The notes under the pieces are model-generated. The model was given only the letters and a program-made list of their open reading frames with translations. It was not told where the DNA came from and made no database searches. From assembly GCA_000434215.1 (NCBI GenBank), contig HF999731.1, forward strand, positions 30,711 to 52,256: DNA of 21,546 bases, in the 5' to 3' direction. Both the position numbers and the translations under genes were made by a program. Origin of the DNA: Bacteroides sp. CAG:144. GTDB taxonomy: Bacteria; Bacteroidota; Bacteroidia; Bacteroidales; UBA11471. The first letter of the stretch is position 1. Every line of letters starts with the position of its first letter. Positions 7,691-16,123 of this stretch are shown here, piece after piece.

Positions 7691-9478
7691 ATGGAAACAA
7701 ACGAATATCTTTCCCGCATAGCGGCATTGCGACAACACATGAGCGCAGCCGGAGTCGACGCTTTTATCATACCGAGCGCCGATCCCCACCAAAGCGAATA
7801 CCCGGCCGACCGATGGAAATCAAGAGCATGGATCTCCGGATTTACAGGTTCTGCCGGGACAGCCGTCATCACAACCTCGACCGGTGGCGTATGGACCGAC
7901 TCCCGATACTTCTTGCAGGCAGCCGACGAACTAAAAGTTTCGGGACTCCAACTCTTCAAAGACGGACTGCCCGAAACGCCTTCTTTACAAGACTGGTTGG
8001 CCGGTTCGTTGCCGTCCGGAGCCACAATCGCCATCGACGGGACGACTTGCTCTTACACCGAAGGCGAACGTCTGAAAGCATTTTTCTCGTCGAAAGGCTT
8101 TCTTTTCAAAACGGATTTCGCACCGTTCGACAAAATCTGGAAAGAGCGACCAGAAGTACCGACCAACCAAGCATTTGTTTATCCGACAGAATACAGTGGA
8201 AAAAGTTTCCAAGAAAAATGGAACGAAGTATTGCGCGCCATCGCAGGGAAAGGCGCAAATGCCATTCTCATTTGCGCACTCGACGAACTGGCATGGTTGC
8301 TCAATATCCGAGGAAACGATGTAACATACAATCCTGTGGCCGTAGGCTTTGCCTATTTCTCGACGTCGTACCGTATTTTGTTCATGAACGACGGTAAAAT
8401 TTCGAATGAACTGGCGGCCTATCTCCATGAGAACGGGATAGAGCAGAGACCATACAACGATATTTACAAATTCCTGCAAGAGTTACCCGCCGAGGAACAA
8501 ATCTTCATAGATCCCAACAAAACCAATTATAAGCTGGTAAATATACTGCCGTCCAAAAATAAAACCATCTTGGGAGTATCTCCGGTTACATGGCTGAAAA
8601 GCATCAAAAACGAAACAGAAATGCAGGGTCGACGCGCAGCTATGGTACGCGATGGTGCCGCCATGGTGCAATTTCTCTACTGGCTCGACACCCATATCGG
8701 GAAAGAGGATATTTCCGAACTCGACATTGCCGAAAAATTACGTGAATTCCGCAGCAAACAAGCGCTATATAAAGGTGAGAGTTTCGGTACAATAGCTGGT
8801 TATCGGGAACATGGAGCTATCGTACATTATAGCGCCTCTCCCGAAAGCAACAGTCTGTTGAAACCCGAAGGATTCGTACTCGTCGACTCGGGGGCCCAAT
8901 ATCTCGACGGGACGACCGACATCACCCGCACCGTCGTTCTGGGGCCACTCACCGACGAAGAAATACGAGACTACACACTCGTATTGAAAGGTCATATAAG
9001 TATCGCTACCTGCATTTTCCCGCAAGGCACGCGCGGCGATCAAATCGATATTCTCGCCCGGCGTAACTTGTGGAATGTATTCCGCAATTATCTGCACGGA
9101 ACGGGGCATGGTGTAGGACATTTCCTCAATGTACATGAAGGCCCGCAGAACATACGTCTCGAACAAAACAATACGCCACTTACCCCGGGAATGGTTACAT
9201 CTAACGAACCGGGTGTATACCTGGCCGGAAAATACGGAATCAGAACCGAAAATCTCACTTGCGTCGTAGAAGCCGGAGAAAGCGAGTTCGGAAAATTTTT
9301 CCGGTTCGAGACATTAACCCTTTGCCCTATCGACAAACGAGCCATAGACCGCACCCTATTGACCCGGGAAGAAATCGAGTGGCTCAACGATTATCATCGC
9401 GAGGTTTACGACCGCATAAGCCCGCTACTCGATGAGCCCCACAAGACTTGGCTACAAAATGCAACTGCACCCCTATAA
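7691..9478 (+). CDS. Xaa-Pro aminopeptidase, M24B metallopeptidase
   Basis: It is predicted to remove N-terminal residues that precede proline. The 595-residue protein has the three-domain layout of the long (eukaryotic aminopeptidase P1-like) group: two creatinase-type N-terminal domains (about 1-300) and a pita-bread catalytic domain (about 310-540), then a C-terminal tail. All five metal ligands are present: Asp399 and Asp410 in DSGAQYLDGTTDITRT, His477 in HGVGHFLNVHEG, Glu506 in SNEPGVY and Glu520 in RTENL. His473 and His482 match active-site histidines of the family. No signal peptide is seen, so it is likely cytoplasmic. It shares a transcript with the hexapeptide protein 22 bases downstream. 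Confidence 0.93.
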   Translation: METNEYLSRIAALRQHMSAAGVDAFIIPSADPHQSEYPADRWKSRAWISGFTGSAGTAVITTSTGGVWTDSRYFLQAADELKVSGLQLFKDGLPETPSLQDWLAGSLPSGATIAIDGTTCSYTEGERLKAFFSSKGFLFKTDFAPFDKIWKERPEVPTNQAFVYPTEYSGKSFQEKWNEVLRAIAGKGANAILICALDELAWLLNIRGNDVTYNPVAVGFAYFSTSYRILFMNDGKISNELAAYLHENGIEQRPYNDIYKFLQELPAEEQIFIDPNKTNYKLVNILPSKNKTILGVSPVTWLKSIKNETEMQGRRAAMVRDGAAMVQFLYWLDTHIGKEDISELDIAEKLREFRSKQALYKGESFGTIAGYREHGAIVHYSASPESNSLLKPEGFVLVDSGAQYLDGTTDITRTVVLGPLTDEEIRDYTLVLKGHISIATCIFPQGTRGDQIDILARRNLWNVFRNYLHGTGHGVGHFLNVHEGPQNIRLEQNNTPLTPGMVTSNEPGVYLAGKYGIRTENLTCVVEAGESEFGKFFRFETLTLCPIDKRAIDRTLLTREEIEWLNDYHREVYDRISPLLDEPHKTWLQNATAPL

Positions 9479-9500
9479 CGACTATAAGGAGACTAACAAC

Positions 9501-10022
9501 ATGGCTTTAATACGCAAAGTAAGGGGCTTCACCCCCAAAACAGGAAAAAATTGTTTCCTCGCCGAAACCGCCGTCCTCATCGGGGACGTAACGATAGGCG
9601 ACGAGTGCAGTATCTGGTACAATACGGTGCTGCGGGGAGACGTGAACACCATAACAATCGGCAACCGTGTGAACATACAAGACGGTTCGGTATTGCACAC
9701 GCTTTACGAAAAATCTGTCATCGAAATAGGCGACGACGTATCGATAGGACACAATGTTACCATACACGGCGCCAAGATTTGCGACGGTGCACTTGTCGGC
9801 ATGGGTGCCGTCGTTCTCGATCACGCCGTCGTAGGCGAAGGGGCCATCGTAGCTGCCGGCTCGGTTGTTCTGAGCAGAACAGTCATCGGTGCAGGTGAAT
9901 TATGGGGCGGAACACCGGCCAAATTCATTAAAAAGGTCGATCCCGAGCAATCGAAAGAATTGAATCAGAAAATCGCCCGCAACTACCTTATGTACTCCGG
10001 CTGGTACGAAGAAAAAGAATAA
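9501..10022 (+). CDS. Gamma-carbonic-anhydrase-like hexapeptide repeat protein (YrdA/PaaY type)
   Basis: A left-handed beta-helix protein of the gamma carbonic anhydrase family, with 173 residues. Hexapeptide repeats run from about residue 20 to 135 (for example IGDVTIGDECSIW and IGDDVSIGHNVTIHG). The three zinc-binding histidines are present: His66, His84 and His89, the last two at the expected five-residue spacing. Many family members lack measurable carbonic anhydrase activity, so the reaction is uncertain. The frame is open further upstream, into the preceding gene, but the ATG at 9501 has AAGGAG (9486-9491) in front of it and gives the usual family start. Confidence 0.9.
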   Translation: MALIRKVRGFTPKTGKNCFLAETAVLIGDVTIGDECSIWYNTVLRGDVNTITIGNRVNIQDGSVLHTLYEKSVIEIGDDVSIGHNVTIHGAKICDGALVGMGAVVLDHAVVGEGAIVAAGSVVLSRTVIGAGELWGGTPAKFIKKVDPEQSKELNQKIARNYLMYSGWYEEKE

Positions 10023-10033
10023 GAAATTCCATA

Positions 10034-10072
10034 AGTCATGAGGGATGGGTATTCGCCGCCCCTCATGATTTT
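10034..10072 (+). terminator. Intrinsic terminator after the aminopeptidase operon
   Basis: A perfect 9-base-pair stem (TCATGAGGG at 10036-10044 with CCCTCATGA at 10060-10068), extended outward by weak pairs, is followed by TTTT. The T-tract is short but the stem is strong and lies 12 bases after the stop codon. Confidence 0.65.
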
Positions 10073-10098
10073 CCGCTATCTTGCAGACAAAAAATCTC

Positions 10099-10626
10099 AT
10101 GGAACTCATAAATATCGACAATATTGCCCATCCGCTTTACGACTCATTCTCCAAGTTATATTCGACAGCATTTCCTATTTTCGAACAACGAACCGAGACA
10201 CAACAGACAAGAGCATTTTCCCACCCAAAATATCACTTGTCGGGTTATAAAGAAGAGGATATTTTCATAGGGTTTATTTCGTACTGGGATTTTCAAGAAT
10301 ATATATACATAGAACATTTCGCAATCGACCGACAGCTAAGAGGATCGGGTTACGGAAGCCGGATTCTGAAAGATTTCATATCCCGAAAATCCAAAATCGT
10401 ATTACTGGAAATCGACCCGATTACCGACGACATTTCCCGATCCCGTTTACGATTTTACCGGAAATGCGGATTTTACGAAAATCCGTATCCGCACATCCAC
10501 CCTCCCTATCGAGAGGGATACACAGGACATAAACTCATCGTACTGACGACACAACACGTCATAACCTCACAAGAATACGCTATTTTCCAAAAAGACCTGC
10601 ACGAAACCGTCATGAGCGACAGATAG
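10099..10626 (+). CDS. GNAT family N-acetyltransferase
   Basis: A predicted acetyl-CoA-dependent N-acetyltransferase of 175 residues with unknown substrate. The acetyl-CoA binding motif A is clear: IDRQLRGSGYGSRILKDF, with RGSGYG at 81-86. It follows the beta strands FIGFISYWDF and YIYIEHFAID, and precedes the C-terminal FYRKCGFYENPY segment typical of the fold. An in-frame TTG lies 18 bases earlier at 10081, but the ATG at 10099 is preferred. It stands alone: a terminator lies upstream, and radC converges from the other strand only 10 bases downstream. Confidence 0.85.
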   Translation: MELINIDNIAHPLYDSFSKLYSTAFPIFEQRTETQQTRAFSHPKYHLSGYKEEDIFIGFISYWDFQEYIYIEHFAIDRQLRGSGYGSRILKDFISRKSKIVLLEIDPITDDISRSRLRFYRKCGFYENPYPHIHPPYREGYTGHKLIVLTTQHVITSQEYAIFQKDLHETVMSDR

Positions 10627-10636
10627 AGGCAGAAGA

Positions 10637-11335
10637 TCATAACCGCCCTTCGTCGGCATAGGAATAATATGTCGCGTCGGTTACGACGAGATGATCGAGT
10701 ACCCGAATATCGAAAAGGGCGGCCGCAGAAACTATTTTCTGAGTCAGTTGGTCGTCGGCCTTACTGGGTTTGCAATTTCCCGAGGGGTGGTTGTGAAAAA
10801 GCATCAATGCCGAAGCCTGTTGCAACAAAGCCGGCTTGAAAAGCAAACGCATATCGACAAGCGTCGACGTCGTGCCGCCCTGACTTACGCGCAATGTATC
10901 GATGATACGATTGGACGCATTGAGCAGAACCACCCAAAACTCTTCTTGCGGCAAATCGGCCAGTTGGGGATATATCCATTCATAAGCATCGCGACTCGTC
11001 GTAATACGCCGACGTTGCGCCACATCTTCACTTTTTCGGCGACGCCCCAATTCAAGGGCTGCAATGATACTTATAGCCTTAGCTTCACCGATACCATCAA
11101 ACTCACTTATCAACTCTCCAACCGAAAGCTTGCTCAAACTGCTGAGACTGCCTCCCACGCGATTTAAAATACGTTGGGACAACTCCACTGCCGTTTCCCG
11201 TTTATTCCCGGAGCCGATGAGTATTGCAACCAATTCGGCCGACGATAAAGCCCGGGTCCCTTTCAACATGAGTTTCTCCCGGGGACGATCTTCGAGCGCC
11301 CAGTCGGTAATAACCATCTTCTCTTTTTTCTCCAT
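10637..11335 (-). CDS. radC: RadC family JAB/MPN-domain protein (UPF0758)
   Basis: A RadC family protein of 232 residues. An N-terminal helix-hairpin-helix region (about 69-95, [20 protein letters not shown]) suggests DNA binding. The C-terminal MPN/JAMM domain has the full metal motif: Glu131/132, HNHPSG at 181-186, Ser191 and Asp194. The historical link to recombinational repair is weak and the true substrate is unknown. The frame is open for another 180 codons upstream, but [21 protein letters not shown] matches the usual RadC start, so the ATG at 11335 is chosen; 11317 is an alternative. It is divergent from the epimerase gene. Confidence 0.9.
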   Translation of the reverse strand: MEKKEKMVITDWALEDRPREKLMLKGTRALSSAELVAILIGSGNKRETAVELSQRILNRVGGSLSSLSKLSVGELISEFDGIGEAKAISIIAALELGRRRKSEDVAQRRRITTSRDAYEWIYPQLADLPQEEFWVVLLNASNRIIDTLRVSQGGTTSTLVDMRLLFKPALLQQASALMLFHNHPSGNCKPSKADDQLTQKIVSAAALFDIRVLDHLVVTDATYYSYADEGRL

Positions 11336-11491
11336 ATCTGTCAAAAAGATTTCGGGAAAGATAACCATTTTCTCCCGTTTCGGAGATATTCCATCCACAA
11401 AATCCGTTACCGATACGGCAGAAATAAATCCAAGATAGGGAAATATCCATTTTTTATGACGATATTTGCAGTATACAAAAAACTCGAAATT

Positions 11492-12430
11492 ATGAGAAAA
11501 CGCATTCTGGTTACCGGTGGTGCGGGATTTATCGGCTCGCACCTTTGCGAACGTCTGCTCAACGAGGGGCATGAAGTATTTTGTCTCGACAACTTTTTCA
11601 CCGGCAACAAAGACAATATCATTCCACTGCTGAAAAACCCGTATTTCGAACTCGTGCGGCACGACATCACCATGCCCTACTTTGTCGAAATCGATGAGAT
11701 ATACAATCTGGCATGTCCGGCCTCTCCCATACATTATCAATACGACCCCATACAGACCATCAAGGCCTCGATTCTGGGATCTATCAACGTACTGGGCATC
11801 GCCAAACGCACCGGGGCAACCGTATTGCAGGCATCGACCAGCGAAGTCTACGGAGACCCGCAAGTGCACCCCCAAGTAGAAGGGTATTGGGGAAACGTCA
11901 ATCCCATAGGGTTACGTTCCTGCTATGATGAAGGCAAACGTTGCGCCGAGACCCTTTTCATGGATTATCACCGCCGGGAGGGCGTAAAAGTAAAAATCAT
12001 ACGCATCTTCAACACCTATGGGCCCAATATGCACCCGCAGGATGGACGTGTCGTATCGAATTTTATCGTGCAGGCTCTACAAGGCAAAGACCTGACCATA
12101 TACGGGACTGGCCGACAGACCCGCTCATTCCAGTATGTAACCGACCTTATCGAAGGTATGGTGCGTATGATGGAACGTACCGGAGACGACTTCACCGGCC
12201 CTGTAAACCTCGGAAATCCCGGAGAATTTACGATGCTCGAACTGGCGGAAAAGATTCTGCAACTGACCGGATCGAAGTCGAAAATCGTCTTTATGCCCCT
12301 TCCCTCTGACGACCCGACCCAACGCAAGCCCGATATTTCCCTCGCCAAAGAAAAGCTCGACTGGAAACCGCTTGTCGCCCTCGAAGACGGACTGCGCGAA
12401 ACCATCGCATACTTCCGTCGCATTTTATAA
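11492..12430 (+). CDS. UDP-glucuronate decarboxylase (UDP-xylose synthase-like), extended SDR
   Basis: Predicted to convert UDP-glucuronate to UDP-xylose with bound NAD, supplying a sugar donor for surface glycans. The 312-residue protein has the NAD-binding motif [10 protein letters not shown] (9-18), the active-site stretch [10 protein letters not shown] with Glu118, and the catalytic pair Tyr145/Lys149 in YDEGK. Segments [38 protein letters not shown] and [12 protein letters not shown] are characteristic of the UXS subgroup rather than dTDP-glucose dehydratases. The ATG at 11492 is chosen over an upstream in-frame start because it places the Rossmann motif at the N-terminus. It ends in a strong bidirectional terminator. 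Confidence 0.9.
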   Translation: MRKRILVTGGAGFIGSHLCERLLNEGHEVFCLDNFFTGNKDNIIPLLKNPYFELVRHDITMPYFVEIDEIYNLACPASPIHYQYDPIQTIKASILGSINVLGIAKRTGATVLQASTSEVYGDPQVHPQVEGYWGNVNPIGLRSCYDEGKRCAETLFMDYHRREGVKVKIIRIFNTYGPNMHPQDGRVVSNFIVQALQGKDLTIYGTGRQTRSFQYVTDLIEGMVRMMERTGDDFTGPVNLGNPGEFTMLELAEKILQLTGSKSKIVFMPLPSDDPTQRKPDISLAKEKLDWKPLVALEDGLRETIAYFRRIL

Positions 12431-12560
12431 GAACGAAAAACGTTCCATTCGTCTCAAATTGCATTGCCAATATTCGAAGCAAACATATCCGATCAACGAG
12501 ACGAAATCTCCCGCTGTTTTGCTCACATAAATCCGATAAACAGGCAAACCAAAGAATATG

Positions 12561-12604
12561 AAAAGAAAGGGGCGTTTCAAAAAGATGAAACGCCCCTTTC
12601 TTTT
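12561..12604. terminator. Strong bidirectional intrinsic terminator
   Basis: A perfect 14-base-pair stem (12565-12578 with 12587-12600; core GGGGCGTTTC) with an 8-base loop. TTTT follows on the plus strand (12601-12604), and on the minus strand TTTT follows too (12564-12561). It can end both the epimerase transcript and the opposing glycosyltransferase transcript. The stretch 12431-12560 holds nothing else clear. Confidence 0.9.
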
Positions 12605-12613
12605 CTTTCCATA

Positions 12614-13624
12614 CTATTTTTTCTTATAATGCTTGGCAAGCTCGGCTTCCCGGTCGACTTTACGGTGCAATACCACTTTCGTCATGAATGCTTTCAAAAA
12701 ACCGAAGCCATACCCTCCAAGTTGTATGGCACAAGTGAGAATAGAGAGAAATGCGATCGGCAAACTTCTATTTTTCACCAACGATTCAAGAAATAACAAT
12801 CCGAAATAAATACCCAAAGGCAACAATGCCCACGGCCAAAAGAACGACCCGACAACAAGAGCCGCCGTACCCAATACAAAACAGGCCGGCAACAAGTGCA
12901 CCAGTTTCAACGACTCGGGGTGAAGCAGATAAAGATCGACCCGCGCCATGCCGAAAACATGTACCTGCCGGTAAAACGACCTGAAACTCACCCTGCGCTT
13001 ATGATATACATAAGCATCTCGGAAAAGCGCCGTCGTAAATCCGGCATCACGAATCCGCAACGAAAGGTCTATATCCTCACCGAACATATCGGCAAAGCCC
13101 CCTACCCGGTCGTAAACCTCTTTCGAGAATCCCATATTGAACGTGCGCGGCGTAAATTTTTCCATCGATCCTTTACCTCCTCGTATGCCTCCGGTCGTAA
13201 AGAAAGAGGTCATAGCATAATTGATGGCCTTTTGCAGCCGGGAAAAAGAACGATGAGCTGCATCGGGACCGCCGTAACAGTCGACATAGGCCTCTTCGAG
13301 ACGACGGCGCACCGTCTCGAAATAAGAAGGGGGAATAATACAGTCGGAGTCGAAAAAAACCAAATAACGCCCCTCGGCACGTTCCATTCCATAATTGCGG
13401 GTAAGGCTACGGCCCGAATTTTCCTTATAAAAATAACGTATCGTCAAACGGTCGGAATATTCCCCTGCCACCTCATCGCAACGACGCGTCGACCCGTCCT
13501 CGACAAGCAACAGTTCGAAATCCTTACATGTCTGCCCGACCAGACTTTCGAACAACTCCCGTACCTCATCGGGTCGGTTATACACGGGAATAATGATTGA
13601 AAAATAGGGTTTTTCTCCGGCCAT
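12614..13624 (-). CDS. Family 2 glycosyltransferase with C-terminal membrane segments
   Basis: Predicted inverting glycosyltransferase with GT-A fold, 336 residues. It begins FSIIIPVYNRPDEVRELFESL, has the nucleotide-binding VEDGS at 41-45, the metal-binding DSD at 92-94 and the general-base region GEDIDLSLR at 182-190. Two hydrophobic stretches at about 243-284 and 288-313 would anchor it in the inner membrane with the catalytic domain in the cytoplasm. Donor and acceptor are unknown. It has its own full promoter and a shared terminator with the epimerase, so it is a single-gene unit. Confidence 0.88.
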   Translation of the reverse strand: MAGEKPYFSIIIPVYNRPDEVRELFESLVGQTCKDFELLLVEDGSTRRCDEVAGEYSDRLTIRYFYKENSGRSLTRNYGMERAEGRYLVFFDSDCIIPPSYFETVRRRLEEAYVDCYGGPDAAHRSFSRLQKAINYAMTSFFTTGGIRGGKGSMEKFTPRTFNMGFSKEVYDRVGGFADMFGEDIDLSLRIRDAGFTTALFRDAYVYHKRRVSFRSFYRQVHVFGMARVDLYLLHPESLKLVHLLPACFVLGTAALVVGSFFWPWALLPLGIYFGLLFLESLVKNRSLPIAFLSILTCAIQLGGYGFGFLKAFMTKVVLHRKVDREAELAKHYKKK

Positions 13625-13642
13625 AGCTGCAAAATTGTCTCA

Positions 13643-13673
13643 CAAAGATAAGAGATGTTTACGGCCCGGCAAA
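13643..13673 (-). promoter_or_regulatory. Promoter for the glycosyltransferase gene
   Basis: On the minus strand TTTG (13673-13670) is followed after 19 bases by TATCTTTG (13650-13643), a full consensus match. The predicted start is about 15 bases before the ATG at 13624. Confidence 0.6.
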
Positions 13674-13834
13674 ATTTATCCGGGCCCAATCCGCCACACC
13701 CGTTATATGATACCAGAACGGTTATTTCCCGACGAAATGCCATTAAATCCTATCCTATACAATAAAACGGAACAACAAGATTCACTTTTTATTTTCCCAA
13801 TACCCTCATACAAAATTATAAAAGCAATAATTGC

Positions 13835-13842
13835 TATCTTTG
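13835..13842 (+). promoter_or_regulatory. -7 box before the acyltransferase gene
   Basis: TATCTTTG matches the Bacteroides -7 consensus 30 bases before the ATG, but no TTTG lies at the right distance upstream, so the promoter is only half supported. Confidence 0.4.
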
Positions 13843-13872
13843 CCGCCCGCAAAGTAATATATTATTTAAGTC

Positions 13873-14898
13873 ATGCAGACAGACAAAAAACGAATCGAAT
13901 ACATCGACCTTGCAAAAGGAGTGTGTATTTTACTGGTAGTTTTCGCCCACATACACCCCGACTTGACACGCTATTCCTGGGGTGTATTTTTCGACTCGTT
14001 CCGCATGCCGCTTTATTTTTTCCTATCGGGCATTTTTTTCAAAAGATACAGCGGCATACAAGAATTCGCCATAAAGAAAGTCAACAACCTCATCATTCCA
14101 CTCCTTTTCTTTTATGCGTTTGCCTACCTGTACGACGCCGTATCATGGGGTATTTATCTTTTGTCGGAATCCGATACGTCGACTTACGAACGATACTCGT
14201 GGTGGCCTTTTTGGGAAATCATTCGCTCGGGAATGACTTATCACAACCAACCGTTATGGTTCCTTACGGCTCTTTTTGAAGTCAACATTCTCTATTACTT
14301 TTTGCAACGGTTTATCAACTCTTGGAAACTCGACATCGCTGTATGGGTCATCGCAATCGGAGGTTGGTTGGCGGCAAAATCGGGCATCGTCCTTCCTTAT
14401 TATTTAGGAACGGCTCTCATCTCGTTACCGTTTTTCCATGCCGGCACATGGCTCAAACGCGAGGAACTGCTTCCCTACTCCTCCCGCGACAAATATCTTT
14501 ATGCCTCGATTTTACCTCTGGGTGTGGCCGTGTGGCTACTGGCCGAACCCATACGGTTACATGAACTTATCCTACCGACTCATTTTCTCGGATTCTATTT
14601 TTGCGGCATAGGAGGGACACTCACCATCGTATTTCTGTGCAAAATCCTGCGCCATATTCCCCCTATTGCCTACTTCGGACGTTTCTCGATTATCGTTTTC
14701 GGGACACACTGGCCCATTTATCATACATATCGACATATCTTCGAGCATTTTTTCCCCGACGGAAACCTCCTCTACGGACTTATTTTCGCTTTGACGATGA
14801 TAACCGAAATCGTCGTTATCGAACTGCTGCGACGATTTGCCCCCCGATTCACCGCCCAAAAAGAGTGCATTTCTACGGCTCGTTTCCACACCTTATAG
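13873..14898 (+). CDS. Integral-membrane acyltransferase, acyltransferase 3 family
   Basis: A member of the OafA/NodX-type acyltransferase 3 family, which transfers acetyl or other short acyl groups to sugars on the outer side of the inner membrane. The 341-residue protein begins RIEYIDLAKGVCILLVVFAH, with the conserved His26, and has Arg44 in FRMPLYFFLSG, both family hallmarks. About ten hydrophobic segments follow. The acceptor is not known; a surface polysaccharide, lipid A or peptidoglycan sugar are options. It is not co-transcribed with the glycosyltransferase, which diverges from it. Confidence 0.85.
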   Translation: MQTDKKRIEYIDLAKGVCILLVVFAHIHPDLTRYSWGVFFDSFRMPLYFFLSGIFFKRYSGIQEFAIKKVNNLIIPLLFFYAFAYLYDAVSWGIYLLSESDTSTYERYSWWPFWEIIRSGMTYHNQPLWFLTALFEVNILYYFLQRFINSWKLDIAVWVIAIGGWLAAKSGIVLPYYLGTALISLPFFHAGTWLKREELLPYSSRDKYLYASILPLGVAVWLLAEPIRLHELILPTHFLGFYFCGIGGTLTIVFLCKILRHIPPIAYFGRFSIIVFGTHWPIYHTYRHIFEHFFPDGNLLYGLIFALTMITEIVVIELLRRFAPRFTAQKECISTARFHTL

Positions 14899-14929
14899 CA
14901 CCGCTACAACAAGGCTCTCAAATAACACA

Positions 14930-15127
14930 ACTTCGAACGGAACGAAAGATCTTCGAACAAATATATACAGATCGAGATTCGTCGCATACGTTCGGAATGA
15001 CAAAACGCTCCGCCGAACCGAACGGCGACGAAACATTTCATACCCAACAGGCAGAAACGACGAGCCCCTCGTTGAGCCCATACTCACCCCGGAATAACGA
15101 CGACGTCATTCGAGTCGAACGTAAGCA
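14930..15127. repeat. Degenerate inverted-repeat cluster in a convergent gap
   Basis: This gene-free 256-base gap (14899-15154) contains three related units. One is around ACTTCGAACGGAACGAAAG (from 14933). The second, inverted, runs through GCATACGTTCGGAATGAC (14984-15001). The third, in the first orientation, is GTCATTCGAGTCGAACG (15105-15121) followed by TAAGC. Units two and three match as an inverted repeat apart from a 4-base insertion. They resemble the GGAATGAC-type palindromic repeats seen between genes in many bacteria. No open frame of note is present. Confidence 0.5.
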
Positions 15128-15154
15128 ACACGAAAAACAGCCAAACAATCGGAG

Positions 15155-15841
15155 TTACTTTTCCTCAGGGAAATTTCTCTTTGCAGAACGATGTGCCAGA
15201 TAACGCTCAAGTCCCGCACGGCGCAACTTGCATGCCGGACACTCGCCGCACCCATCGGCCATTATACCGTTATAGCAAGTAAGCGTTTCATAACGTACCA
15301 AATCAAATATCCCCAACTCATCGGCCATTGCCCATTCCTGCTCCTTGTCGAGCCACATAAGAGGTGTATGTATGACAAATTGCCTGTCCATAGCCAGATT
15401 GAGGGAGACGTTCAACGAACGGATAAACGTATCGCGACAATCGGGATAACCACTGAAATCGGTTTGGGAAACGCCGGTTACCAAATGCCCGATTCCCCGT
15501 TCATACGCTTTTATCGCCGCCAACGTCAGGAACAACATATTACGACCGGGTACGAATGTATTCGGCAAAGCATCGGCCGGCTTTTCTTTATCCATAGACA
15601 CGGCATTATCGGTCAATGCATTATGGGTAATCTGTCCAAGCAAAGACAGGTCGAGTAAGGAAAAATCGACACTGGCTTTTTCGGCTATACGACGGGCGAC
15701 ATCGACTTCAAGCGCATGCTTTTGTCCATAAGAAAAACACACGGTCTCTACGTGCCGAAACTCTTTCAACGCCCAATAAAGGCAAGTGGTGGAATCTTGT
15801 CCGCCGGAAAGACATACCAGCGCACTCTCATTTTGTTTCAT
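15155..15841 (-). CDS. queC: 7-cyano-7-deazaguanine synthase
   Basis: QueC makes preQ0 from 7-carboxy-7-deazaguanine, ammonia and ATP, a step towards the tRNA nucleoside queuosine. The 228-residue protein has the ATP-pyrophosphatase loop SGGQDSTT at 12-19, the segment [13 protein letters not shown], and four zinc-binding cysteines (Cys189, Cys198, Cys201, Cys204) in CYNG and [11 protein letters not shown]. An in-frame ATG at 15853 would add four residues; 15841 gives the more usual start. No queD, queE or queF is adjacent. A preQ1-I-like riboswitch lies in its leader, which agrees with the assigned function. Confidence 0.95.
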   Translation of the reverse strand: MKQNESALVCLSGGQDSTTCLYWALKEFRHVETVCFSYGQKHALEVDVARRIAEKASVDFSLLDLSLLGQITHNALTDNAVSMDKEKPADALPNTFVPGRNMLFLTLAAIKAYERGIGHLVTGVSQTDFSGYPDCRDTFIRSLNVSLNLAMDRQFVIHTPLMWLDKEQEWAMADELGIFDLVRYETLTCYNGIMADGCGECPACKLRRAGLERYLAHRSAKRNFPEEK

Positions 15842-15929
15842 ATATTTAACCATTTAATAAACAAGAGAAGCCGTTGTCTTACGCGAGGGAGAACATTCCG
15901 GAAGAAGAACCGGAGAAAGAAAGTAAAAT

Positions 15930-15960
15930 CTTGTTTTTTACGTGGTGTTCAAGCACACGG
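15930..15960 (-). promoter_or_regulatory. preQ1-I riboswitch aptamer in the queC leader
   Basis: On the minus strand the sequence CCGTGTGCTTGAACACCACG is followed by TAAAAAACAAG. P1 is CGTG (15959-15956) with CACG (15944-15941). The P2 pseudoknot is CTTG (15953-15950) in the loop with CAAG (15933-15930) in the tail, joined by the A-rich L3. The core ACACC and AAAAAAC match the known Bacillus subtilis aptamer (CTAGCTACACC, then AAAAAACTAA). It lies about 90 bases before queC. PreQ1-I switches in other bacteria bind preQ1 and lower expression of queuosine genes. Confidence 0.8.
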
Positions 15961-15981
15961 AAGAGGCTGGCCTCATTCATG

Positions 15982-16077
15982 GAATAAAAGCAATTCGCGA
16001 CAGACGCGGATAAGCGACCTACACCTTTCTGCCGTCGGCTTTTACCTATCCGCGACAAAGGTAATGATTTTTATTCC
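15982..16077. repeat. Nested palindrome upstream of queC
   Basis: Outer arms GGAATAAAA (15982-15990) and TTTTATTCC (16069-16077) are perfect. Inner arms CGCGGATAAG (16006-16015) and CCTATCCGCG (16045-16054) pair over 10 bases with one wobble. Spacers between the arms are 15 and 14 bases. The minus-strand box TACCTTTG lies between the two right-hand arms. The sequence is not similar to any riboswitch class I can name. Confidence 0.6.
16056..16063 (-). promoter_or_regulatory. -7 box, probable queC promoter
   Basis: TACCTTTG on the minus strand matches the -7 consensus. A clear -33 TTTG is missing; the region is T-rich instead. Transcription from here would give a leader of about 210 bases that starts at the inner stem of the palindrome and includes the preQ1 aptamer. 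Confidence 0.4.
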
Positions 16078-16123
16078 GAAAATAAAAAAATTTCGACAGC
16101 CGGCTTTTTTGACACGCCAAAAG

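Noticed and set aside
10637..11875. 412-codon version of radC
   Set aside because: The N-terminal 180 codons overlap the epimerase gene on the other strand and match nothing; RadC begins at [12 protein letters not shown].
15930..16060. Cobalamin or other large riboswitch before queC
   Set aside because: No B12-box or other conserved large-aptamer core is present; only the small preQ1-I pattern fits.
15982..16077. Invertible promoter flanked by inverted repeats
   Set aside because: The arms are interrupted and close together, and lack the long uniform repeats and adjacent invertase gene expected of Bacteroides phase-variable promoters.
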